Assembly: GCA_019454045.1 (NCBI GenBank)
Contig: SKCR01010150.1
Span: 310,001 to 374,000, forward strand
Direction: 5' to 3'
Length of the DNA stretch: 64,000 nt
From: Zanthoxylum bungeanum
Lineage: Eukaryota; Streptophyta; Magnoliopsida; Sapindales; Rutaceae
In this document: positions 56,001 through 64,000 of the stretch, piece by piece
How positions within the stretch are numbered: the first letter of the stretch is position 1
Layout: each line of letters opens with the position of its first letter
The notes under the pieces: generated by a model
What the model was told of the DNA's origin: nothing
Database searches by the model: none
What the model saw: the letters and a program-made list of their open reading frames with translations, nothing else
Translations under genes and position numbers: made by a program

Positions 56001-59000
56001 CATATGTCCAACACTCATTGTGGTTTTGGAGCGTTGGGATTATTGAGTGGCATATATAGGCCTTGGTTGCGACTCGTACATGGACTTCGTCCATATAAGC
56101 TTCTTATTCGCAACCATGGTACTACCAGACTTGGTGAGACCATGGTTGTAATTAAGAACCTTATATACACAAAGTCCATGGTTCGAGTCGCAACAACAGT
56201 ATATATATGTCAATCAATAATCACATAGCCACAGTGAGAATTGGATATATGGGCCCACTAACTGCCACTTCCTCGTGGATGAGGCTCTTTACGAGGACAA
56301 AACTGTAAGGGATTGGGAGAGCAGCCCCCAGACACCTGTTGGAAAAATGCTTATTTATAAGCATTTTGAGGCTCAATTTTAAGCATGGTCCACTTCGTGT
56401 TAGTGGTTGTTATTGAATGATTCGGATACTCCTCCGTGAGTACTTCGAAATGGTATATTCATATGCCTTAAAATGGTGCTTGGGTGAATGAGAAATTGTT
56501 GCTCAAAGTTCACAATTTTCAAGCCTTTGTAATTCCATAACAGCTAATTTAATTAGCTTGGTGGTTACAAAGTTTAATCTCCATAAGTGCTAATCTAATT
56601 AGCTTGGTGGTTATATAGTTTAATTTCCATTAGTGCTAATTTAATTAGCTTAGTGGTTACAACAATGTGTAACATCTCCCATTATGAAATTTAATTGGCA
56701 AGTTAATTTCTATTAATTGAGATGTGTTTTTCTTTTCCTATATAAACAACATCAGTTCTTGTTTTCAAGATATGAAAAAGAAAATAGAGAAAGACATAGC
56801 ACACACACGAAAGATCATTTTCTTTGTTTTGTTAAAAGGAGAGTTCAAACACTTTGTGGTTCGTTGGATACGAGTCTGGTGGTGCCCTTTCTCGTACGTT
56901 TTCGTTGTATCCTGGGAAACAATCGTCTCACGTTCTACTGCACCTACGGTAGGGGACGAATTTGTTTTAAGGATATTGTTGTTTTACAACAAGCCTCGGG
57001 AAAGTTCTGATCTGCCAACAGCCTCTGCCTCAGCTTCAGCTTCAGCCTCAGCTTCATCTTCTGCCTCTGCCTGCCATCAGCATCTGCCAACAGCCTCTGC
57101 CTCAGCTTCAGCTTCTGCCTCTGCCTGACTCAGCATCTGCCAACAGCCTCTGCCTCAGCATCAGCATCTGCCAACAGCCTCTGCCTCAGCTTCAGCCTCT
57201 GCCTCAGCTTCATCTTCTGCCTCTGCTTTCAGCCTCAGCCTCTGCTGTCAGCCTCTGCCTTCAGCCTCTGCCATCTGCCTCTGCTCATCAGTCTCTGCCT
57301 CCGCTTTCAGGGTCTGCCGTTAGGGTCTGCTCCGAGGATAATAATTATAATTGTAATTTTGTCATATTCGGATTTCCCAATTACCGTGTAATAATTGTTA
57401 TCTACAACACCTTCGTCGAGATCCCAAAATGGACAAATGACCTCGTAGGAAAGGGGTCGCATTTGTGCACCTTCAATGTTTTTCATGAAATTTCGGACCA
57501 ATCAAATGGTATGAACTTGATATTCCCACAAAATATGCAATTTGATGTATAATATTCTTGTTATTAAAAATAATGCAATTAAGTTTGAACAAACACATGC
57601 ATATAATTAGATGTTTATAGAGCTAGATAATAATTAAAAAATTTAATAATATGCATGTAATAGTTAGTAAAAGAAAAATAAAATTTTAAAGCTCTTATAC
57701 TCCATGAATGTTTCTCAGAATATTATCCCAATCATGAAGTATAATCCAATATTAAGTTGAACTGCATAAAACATGAAACTTTGAGTTACCTTGGTGGAGC
57801 GAACATGCTTCAAGGATGAATCCAGCTGACGCTCAAGCTGCTCCAGCTCTTTTGAGCTCAAAGGCCCCAAATCTTCTCCCAGAAGATTCCTGCATGCACT
57901 CAAAAATGAAAAGACTTCACACAAATTACAAAACTTCAAAAACATTTGTCTAAATTCTTTGATGATCATAGATCAAATGTTGAAGTTACACACACCTCTG
58001 AGTTCGCTGCAAGGCCTCAAATCTTGTTTTCAGTTTCAAGTATTCCCGGTAGCTGCTCTGTTAGTCAAGAGTGAAATGAACAGAAAACTAACATATTGTT
58101 AAAACATGTATATTGTTAAACCTGGACCATATATATGGCATCATCTATCAAGCAAGTCACATCCTAGGGCTTATTTGGGATCGATCAAGGTGTTGTAGTT
58201 TTTTATTTACAGCTGTTGTGAAAAGGAATTATTAGTTTTCGGGTCTAATAAATTAATGAGGATATAGTAATAGAATCATCCATTTTCCGTAGCGCATTCA
58301 CTTTCCCATATAGATCCTCATAACATTAAAATCTTCAGGATTTAAATGATAATTTTCTGAATTTGGATATGAAATATTGAAATGAATAACTATCTATATA
58401 TATACACATACACATATACCTCAATAGGTAGCATATTCAACATAAAACTCAAGGTATAGCAGTTTTAATTTTATTATTTATCTTGTAATTAGTTATGGAT
58501 CGCATTTTTCAAATATAGAATTTCACAGAGACAAATTAAGCTAACCTCAAGCTCCTTAGCTGGTTTATTGACTTCCACTGCACCATAGCTGCATTTCTGG
58601 TACCTTTCAAGGGTCTTGAGCATGCTACAACAAAGATCAAATAAACAATCTTACCCAATTATTTTTTTTTTAATATTTTCGACAAAGTGAGAAGCTCTTA
58701 TTAAAATAAACCATAACATCTAATCATGAGATAAAATGAGCATTGCCCTTTAAATTTGTTAAGAAACTGAAACAGTCATGCAAAAACATACAAGAGAAAT
58801 ATTAGAATATTAGAGAAAAACTAACTAATAAAAACGATAGCTAGGGAATCCTTTGGTATAGCTAACACTTCTGATGAGGTTAAGATTTTTTTTTAAAAAA
58901 TGAAGAAGCAAAAAATTAAGAAAATTAAAATAACAGCTAACACTTCTGATGAGGTTCATGCAAAAAAAAAAAAAAAGACATAAATTAAGAATATTAAAAT

Positions 59001-59990
59001 AACAGCTAACACTTCTTCTATTGCAAAGCATAAGAAAAGAATGTAGGCATATCATCAATTTATTTTTTCAAAAAATATAAAATTTCCTTTAGTTGTTCAT
59101 TCTACTTTCAATACTCACAGCCAGCAGCCTCTAGTTTGCAAGAATTTGAGAAAGGGTGTATAGAAAATATATTCAGCTGTGTCTCCATGCCCATGTGATT
59201 ATTTAAAATTATAAGGCTATTTATAAGGGGGGAAAACTAGACAAAAGGAGCATGGTTAAAAAGAGAGAGATATTAATGAATTTGGATCCCGTGCTAAGAT
59301 ATGTTAAATTTTTCATAATATTATGATACATATGTTTCAATAATAATACACGCTTAAGATTCATACAATTTAAATTATCATCCAATAACTAACAACTAAA
59401 AAAAAAAAAAATCAGTACAAAAATCAGTACAACATTGAATATAATTCATGCCAATTGAGTTTGATAGTTAGCAAGATTGTGAAATTTCCTTGCGGATACA
59501 AGTAAATTTATATAATTTACAGATCATCATCACGAAATCCTTATCCCAACTGCCAAAATAATAATAAGGATATAATAAATGAACTGAAGAAAATAAAAGA
59601 AAGGGTATTTTATAACTTCAAACTAGATTTTCTCATTCTAATAAACCATTGTAAATTTATAATTAAAAGTTTATTAACCAATATTTTAAAAAGTCAAAAA
59701 AGAAGGAAGAAATTTTTGTCAATCTCTTGTAGTAAATAACATAATATCTATTTAAGAAAAATAACACATTGAAATGATCCCTTCATTGAAGGATATATGT
59801 ACCCATATGGATTCTAGACATAAAGGGGTGGTAGCTATGCCATGGAAGTCTGATATTTTGTAGCCAACAGAAAAGATGTACAAGGTCATGACTTCATGCT
59901 TTTGAGCTAATGCCCTCCTCTCTTTCTGTCTCTTCACTGTCTCTCTCAATTTTTACAAAGAGATTAGAGCTAGATAGCCATTGGCATGAT

Positions 59991-60021
<31 letters not shown>

Positions 60022-60819
60022 ATCACTTAAAATTTATGTAAATTTAAACAAAATTCAAAACCTAAATTTCTTAGAATGAGAGAAACATCCTTTTGCTCTA
60101 CATGAAACAAAAGGGCTTTTTTTGTTAAACAAAAGATGAAAAACATGTATAGACAAGAACTTATCAGGGCTATATCAGATTAAAATCTAAAGTTTGATCA
60201 GGAAAAAATATATATTAAATACTCACTAAAATATTTAAAAAGTCATAATTAAGATGATGAATGAAAGAAAACTGGTTGTAAATTTAATTTAGATCTTGCT
60301 ATACTCGAACCATACATCGCAGATCACAGGCAAAAACTTGATGAACTCCAAAAAAAGAAAAAAAATACATCAAAATAAAATAAATTTTCATTGATCATCA
60401 CCACAAAAAATAACATCATAAGCTAATGATCCCTCAAAATTCTTAATTTCATCAAACTACCCTAATCAATTTAAAATATTTTTTAATTTAAGAAACAAAA
60501 ATTAGAAAAACTTTGTGAGAGAGTTAAAAGAAGCTTGTTTTGTAAAGAAATCTAAAATTCATGAACAAAATTCAACCGAAAAAGAACAAGCAAACAGATC
60601 TAGCATATCAAGAAAGACAAAAGACAGAAAATACCTAGAGCTGCTACAGAATTCATAGAGCTTGCCACGATTAGAGAAGATGATGAGAGCCACCTCAGCA
60701 TCACAAAGAACAGAAAGCTCATAAGCTTTCTTCAACAACCCATTTCTTCTCTTAGCAAATGTCACTTGCCTGTTTATCTTGTTCTCTATTCTCTTCAACT
60801 CAACTCTCCCTCTCCCCAT
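53097..60819 (-). CDS. SEP1/2-like: SEPALLATA1/2-like MADS-box transcription factor (AGL2 clade, 8 exons, 240 aa)
   Basis: Exons in transcript order: 60635-60819 (185), 58546-58624 (79), 57996-58057 (62), 57790-57889 (100), 53956-53997 (42), 53819-53860 (42), 53302-53429 (128), 53097-53181 (85); all GT-AG, total 723 nt. The MADS domain is [20 protein letters not shown], then [20 protein letters not shown] and [10 protein letters not shown], diagnostic of SEP proteins. [77 protein letters not shown]-terminal SEP motifs: [18 protein letters not shown] and the ending GFIPGWML. The [13 protein letters not shown] linker favours SEP1/2 over SEP3. SEP proteins are nuclear and bridge class A/B/C MADS factors in floral-organ tetramers. 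Residues ALTMK in exon 6 depart from the usual basic ALKRK. Intron 4 (3.8 kb) carries organelle and transposon insertions. Frame intact. Confidence 0.96.
54125..55160. other. Organelle-derived insertion (probable mitochondrial DNA with plastid psbA fragment) in SEP intron 4
   Basis: About 1 kb with much higher GC than the neighbouring intron, and text typical of plant mitochondrial intergenic DNA. On the plus strand 54853-54950 encodes [11 protein letters not shown] and [13 protein letters not shown], a fragment of plastid psbA (photosystem II D1), separated by an in-frame 30-bp insertion. psbA pieces are common as plastid tracts in plant mitochondrial genomes, so a nuclear insertion of mitochondrial DNA is the simplest reading. 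The limits are set by the composition change and are approximate. Confidence 0.7.
54853..54952 (+). pseudogene. psbA (fragment): psbA fragment, interrupted
   Basis: About 24 codons matching D1 residues around the [21 protein letters not shown] region, with Y-to-C at GCRF and 30 extra bases (TTATTATCGCTTAGCGCTTG...) after GGACAAGAGGAA. The rest of psbA is missing. No function is expected. Confidence 0.75.
55161..55635. other. SEP intron 4, AT-rich part
   Basis: Ordinary AT-rich intron sequence between the organelle-derived block and the inverted-repeat element. Nothing recognised. Confidence 0.4.
56063..56196. repeat. ~130-bp inverted repeat
   Basis: GGTTGCGACTCGTACATGGA... pairs with ...AGTCCATGGTTCGAGTCGCA; the centre is near 56130. 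Arms of about 60 bp with mismatches, including ACCATGG in both. Could fold into a stem. Confidence 0.7.
56337..57406. mobile_element. Solo LTR, probably Copia, 1.07 kb
   Basis: Begins TGTTGGAAAAATGCTT and ends TTATCTACA; flanked by a perfect duplication ACACC (56332-56336 and 57407-57411). Contains CCTATATAAACAAC as a likely TATA promoter (about 56738) and a CTCAGC/CTCTGC-type hexanucleotide minisatellite. No internal retroelement domains remain. Confidence 0.88.
57017..57312. repeat. CAGCCTCTGCCT/CAGCTT minisatellite in the solo LTR
   Basis: Roughly 300 bp of imperfect 6-bp units (GCCTCT, GCCTCA, GCTTCA) with a larger CTGCCAACAGCCTCTGCCTC unit repeated at about 57017, 57085, 57137 and 57169. 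It creates a spurious Ser-Ala repeat frame (56724-57128). Confidence 0.85.
58625..60634. other. SEP-like intron 1
   Basis: A 2.0-kb first intron, much shorter than that of the FUL-like gene. Includes a roughly 60-bp direct repeat with AACAGCTAACACTTCT (58863-59020, three partial copies of GCTAACACTTCT) and a (TA)n tract (59996-60022). No transposon boundaries were seen. Confidence 0.55.
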
Positions 60820-61014
60820 ATCCTCTCACCTACCGTAGCTGCTACTTTCTTTTCTTGATCTTCTAACAAGCTATCTCCTTCTCTTGGGAATAACCTGAGC
60901 TTTCTTTTTAAGAGTCAGTACTCAAATTTATCCAATTATGTGAAACATATAAGAAAGTATTGGATACTTTGAAACCCTAGAGAGAGGAAAAAAATTAAAG
61001 AGAAATGTTTATGA

Positions 61015-61140
61015 TTATTTTTTTGGAATCATTGAAAATTTCGTCGTCAAAACATACTTTCCAAATTTAAACGTCAAAATATACTTTCCGAATTTAAACG
61101 AATCAGGTAAAACCCTCGATTATCATATCCTTTAGTTAAA
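61015..61140 (-). mobile_element. SINE 3' fragment
   Basis: Minus-strand remnant of the SINE family: the plus strand reads TTTTTTTGGAATCATTGAAAATTTCGTCG and then GGTAAAACCCTCG, as in the tail half of 61545-61712. The B box is missing. It lies about 200 bp upstream of the SEP-like ATG. A 26-bp tandem repeat (CGTCAAAATATACTTTCC) occurs inside. Confidence 0.5.
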
Positions 61141-61159
61141 AGGATAAATAGTAAAAGAT

Positions 61160-61165
<6 letters not shown>

Positions 61166-61200
<35 letters not shown>
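61166..61200. repeat. Poly(T) run upstream of the SEP-like gene
   Basis: A run of more than 30 T, a likely hotspot for length error in assembly. It may be the poly(A) tail of a minus-strand retroelement whose body is no longer recognisable. Confidence 0.6.
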
Positions 61201-61201
<1 letters not shown>

Positions 61202-61544
61202 TGTATTTGGGTTTTTTGTTTTTATGCTTCATGATCTTACACTAAATGAAATTTACATTGCAGTAATGAAAGACAGCTTTTCAAAAAAAAAAAAAAAAAA
61301 GTGAAAGACAGTTTAGGGTTGGACGGTTGGTGCTATTTCTAGTTTTTTATAACTTGCTCTCATTTTACTGTTTGACCAAAGTTGAACACCCGTTATTCCC
61401 ACTCGTTTCTACTGCATGTGTCATCAAACTCGAGTCTACTAACCAAATCATATCCTTAACTAGGATGTATGCCAATTTCATATGTCTACAGCGAGAGAGA
61501 AATTTATCTGAGATAAACCCAAAATATTCAAAAAAAAAAAAAAA

Positions 61545-61712
61545 AATTTGAATTGTTGAAAATTTTGTCGCCAAATCACTTTTTACGGACTTAAACAGAG
61601 TAGATAAAACCCCCGGTTGTTTCAAGTTTTTACAAGAAATGCACTACCTAAATTCGAACTCAAGACATCAATGTCAGATCTTTAACCCTACACCACCGAG
61701 TCACGCTCCTTT
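61545..61712 (-). mobile_element. SINE, copy 3, degenerate
   Basis: Minus-strand copy with B box GAGTTCGAATTTAGG, GCATTTCTTGTAAAAACTTG, GGGGGTTTTATC and a 3' body matching GTCGCCAAATC-type sequence. Preceded on the plus strand by A- rather than T-rich tail sequence. No target duplication was identified. Confidence 0.6.
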
Positions 61713-62312
61713 AGAACCAATAAATACATGATATGTGTTATTTAATATTTTTTTATCTCTATTATTATTGATTAATTTTGAATTTAATATATATATATAT
61801 CAAAATATTAATAAACGAACATAGCAATTCTGGAAATTATAAAGAAAAATTTCATGTCATTTTTACGTCTGTCCTATATATATAAACTATAAATCATTTT
61901 CGATCGATGTAATCTTTATGTCATAAATATGCCCATAGCACATGTCTATCTCGGAAGATAATGTCAATTGATAATATTGATTAAAAATCAATTCTATTCA
62001 GAAATGGTAGGTGATTTTTATTTTTATTTTTGGTAACTTGGCACTTAGGTTAGTAAAATTTCCAAGAATAATGGACGGTGGAACGACGTGAAGACTTAGC
62101 GCGTGGAGGAAAGGATTTTGAAGTAAATTTTGTGTCATTTTACTCATTTCTAGTTCTCTTCAGAAATTATCAGAACGTCATCACCAACCTTAAAATGGAG
62201 CTATACGTGTCAATTTCCCATTGGCCTTAAATCTCTTTCATGCAACCTTTTTCCTTTTGTTCAACATTTATTTATTTTCTGACCAAGTTTCTTTAAATTG
62301 CTGTGGAATTAC
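61713..62312. other. Intergenic, no feature seen
   Basis: AT-rich DNA upstream of the SEP-like gene, beyond the SINE remnants. No gene recognised. Confidence 0.4.
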
Positions 62313-63304
62313 CGATAACAAATATTCGGTTATTAATTTTTAGTATTTAGTTAGTGAATATTGATTAAAAAAGATAAAAAAATTAATTTCTGATCAATTA
62401 TTGATCGATTACCGAACGAATATTCAAACGATAAATACAACGTTAAAGATTAATTTTGCGTCATTTTATGATACCAACAACTACTAATCGAGTATTCGGT
62501 CGGTAATTACTAATAAAATAACGATCGAATATAATTCGGTCAATAAAATAATATTAATTATAAAAAAAAATAAAAATTTAGATATTTTACCGATATTATA
62601 TATTTTACCGGTCGAATTATGTTTCAATCGGTAATATATATATTTTACCGACTGAATTATTTGTATGTCGGTAAATATATATATATATATAATACACAAA
62701 TACATTCTTTACATATTATGACAATAAACATGTTATTCTCTAGTGGCAATTATTATTCACATTCGCCCCCAAGAGGTGTGGCTTGGTGGTGAAGGGTCCA
62801 GAATTTCACCTTGAGGTTCTGGGTTCGAATCCAGGGGGTTCAACTTCTTGTAAGAGCCTGGGGCAGCCGGGGGTTTTACATGCGCCGCGGCCCAGAATGG
62901 GTGATTTGGTGGCGGGGTTTCCAACGATTTAAAAAAAAAAATTATTATTCACATTCAATATTGAGGTCAATGGTTCAAGTCACACTAATAGAATTAAATG
63001 TGGATTTAGTCTGGACCTGCCTTTCAGCGGTACTAAGGCCCAAATATGGGCCACATATTTTTTTAAAAATACAATGAGTTTACCGACCGAATTATATTCG
63101 GTCGGTAAAATCTATTTTTTTATTTCTGTATTTTTTTTAAAGAAATTACGGATCGAATTATGTTTCAGTAGGTAATTTGGTCAGTAATTTTACCGACCGA
63201 CCATATTTCGATCAATAATTTAATATCGATGATCCAAATACCGACCGAATTTTTGAAATTACCGATCGATTATTCGGTCAATAATTTCAAGTTTTCTTGT
63301 AGTA
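62313..63304. mobile_element. CACTA-type element, degenerate, with ATTCGGTCGGTAA repeats
   Basis: The right end TTTCAAGTTTTCTTGTAGTA resembles a CACTA terminus (TCTTGTAGTG) with its last base changed; the left terminus is lost or truncated near GGAATTACCGATAAC. The body repeats ATTCGGTCGGTAA / TTACCGACCGAAT in both orientations, a subterminal array distinct from the GCGTCGAA family. No coding sequence. The SINE 62765-62939 is inserted in it. Confidence 0.6.
62765..62939 (+). mobile_element. SINE, copy 4, with 17-bp target duplication
   Basis: Flanked by AATTATTATTCACATTC at 62748-62764 and 62940-62956. An A-box-like TGGCTTGGTGGTGAAG and B box GGTTCGAATCC (about 62822-62832), then CTTCTTGTAAGAGCCTGGGG, ACATGCGCCGCGGCCC and the tail CCAACGATTTAAAAAAAAAA. 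The best preserved copy of the family in the window, and still CpG-rich, so probably the youngest. Confidence 0.92.
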
Positions 63305-63369
63305 CATGTGATGCCCCTTCAAAATTGTAAATCGATTTGGTTTTAGAATAGATAAATATTTTATGTTGA

Positions 63370-64000
63370 CACTACAACAAAATAGACCTTTAGCGTCCAA
63401 ACATTTAGAGTCGAAATTTTTTTCGACGCCAATAAACTCTTTAGCGTCGAAATTAGATTCGTCGCTAAAGGTTTATCTTTTAGAGTCGAAATAATTATTT
63501 GGACGCTAAAAGATAAACCTTTAGCGACGAATCTAATTTCGACGCTAAAGTTTAATTTTAATTTTTCGAATTCCCCTTAAAAAATTTGAATTTATCGACT
63601 AATAAATTCAAATTTAAATTTTGACATTTAGTGACTAAATTTTCGACGCTAAAAGTCAAAAAATTCGACGCTAAAGGTTCAACCTTTAGCGTCGAATCTA
63701 AATTTCGACGCTAAAGGTACAACATTTAGCGTCGAATCTAAATTTCGACGCTAAAAGTTAATTTTAAAATTTTCGAATTCCCCTTAAAAAATTTGAATTT
63801 ACCGCCTAATAAATTTAAATTTAAATTTTGACATTTAGCGACGAATATTCGACGCTAAAAGTCAAATATTTCGACGCTAAAGATCAAAATTTTGGCGGAA
63901 AAATTCCCGCTATTTGAGGATTTTTAGCGACGAAATCCTTTTCGTCGCTAAAGGTTTTTTTTTTTCCTATAAATTCATTTGCTCTTTCATTTCTTCTATT
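63370..64000 (+). mobile_element. CACTA element, left part, cut by the window end
   Basis: Starts CACTACAACAAAATAGACC after TGA and continues with TTTAGCGTCGAA / TTCGACGCTAAAG subterminal repeats, the same motif core as the 21034-26158 element but with a different terminus (CACTACAACAAAA). Longer units repeat: TTCCCCTTAAAAAATTTGAA at about 63570 and 63779. The right end lies outside the window, so target duplication and gene content cannot be judged. Confidence 0.8.

Larger units (their letters stand above)
55640..57478. mobile_element. DNA transposon-like element with ~65-bp terminal inverted repeats
   Basis: Left end GAAGGTGCGCAAATGAGACC... through GGGATCTCGACGAAG (55638-55702) and right end reverse-complemented GAAGGTGCACAAATGCGACC... 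through GGGATCTCGACGAAGGTG (57478-57412) are long inverted repeats, as in Mutator-like elements. No matching 9-bp target duplication was found. A roughly 216-bp direct duplication fills 55660-56090 (CTCTCGGTCCCGCACG at 55716 and 55939). The solo LTR 56337-57406 is nested next to the right end. Confidence 0.55.

Noticed and set aside
56724..57128. Ser-Ala repeat protein of 134 codons
   Set aside because: A translation of the CAGCCT/CAGCTT minisatellite within a solo LTR with proven target duplication.

Overview
The window is nuclear DNA of a flowering plant, almost certainly a eudicot. It is AT-rich, its genes have many GT-AG introns, and it holds a dense nested load of plant transposons (hAT, CACTA, PIF/Harbinger-type, Copia, Ty3/Gypsy, LINE, SINE, TRIM). 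The species cannot be fixed from sequence alone. No CRISPR array, rRNA, tRNA gene or bacterial-style operon was seen.

Four host genes can be read exon by exon. (1) 2664-4332 (-): intact seven-exon DsbA/FrnE-type thioredoxin-fold protein, 219 aa, with a CAWC active site. (2) 6739-14397 (+): RCC1-repeat gene with all splice sites kept but six frame-breaking indels and no in-frame ATG, so a pseudogene or a badly assembled gene. (3) 15103-27267 (-): intact eight-exon FRUITFULL-like (SQUA/AP1-FUL clade) MADS-box gene, 248 aa. (4) 53097-60819 (-): intact eight-exon SEPALLATA1/2-like MADS-box gene, 240 aa. The two MADS genes lie head to tail on one strand, which is the ancestral SQUA-SEP tandem arrangement, and the RCC1-type gene next to them suggests microsynteny with the Arabidopsis SEP1/SEP2 regions.

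Most of the rest is mobile DNA. 0.7-8.6 kb: hAT derivatives with 8-bp target duplications and a MITE. 9.8-11.6 kb: a LINE split by a TRIM. 16.7-26.2 kb (FUL introns): LINE fragment, dispersed repeat, Harbinger-like element and a 5.1-kb CACTA element with an intact TNPA-like gene, a nonsense-ridden DUF4216 remnant and a 400-bp palindrome. 28.9-38.2 kb: solo LTR, SINE and a 5.6-kb Ty3-type element with gag but no pol, filled with 43-bp and 113-bp tandem repeats. 40.2-45.2 kb: LINE with an LTR-like insert and a 1.2-kb tandem duplication. 46.7-52.1 kb: a full-length, decayed Copia element. 54.1-57.5 kb (SEP intron 4): organelle-derived DNA with a psbA fragment, and a terminal-inverted-repeat element holding a solo LTR. 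61-64 kb: SINEs and two CACTA-type elements, the last cut off by the window edge.

The MADS genes encode transcription factors whose families act in floral meristem and organ identity, SEP proteins bridging SQUA-class partners in tetramers. The transposons are unrelated to that function, but they greatly lengthen FUL intron 1 (9.4 kb), SEP intron 4 (3.8 kb) and the 26-kb gap between the two genes.
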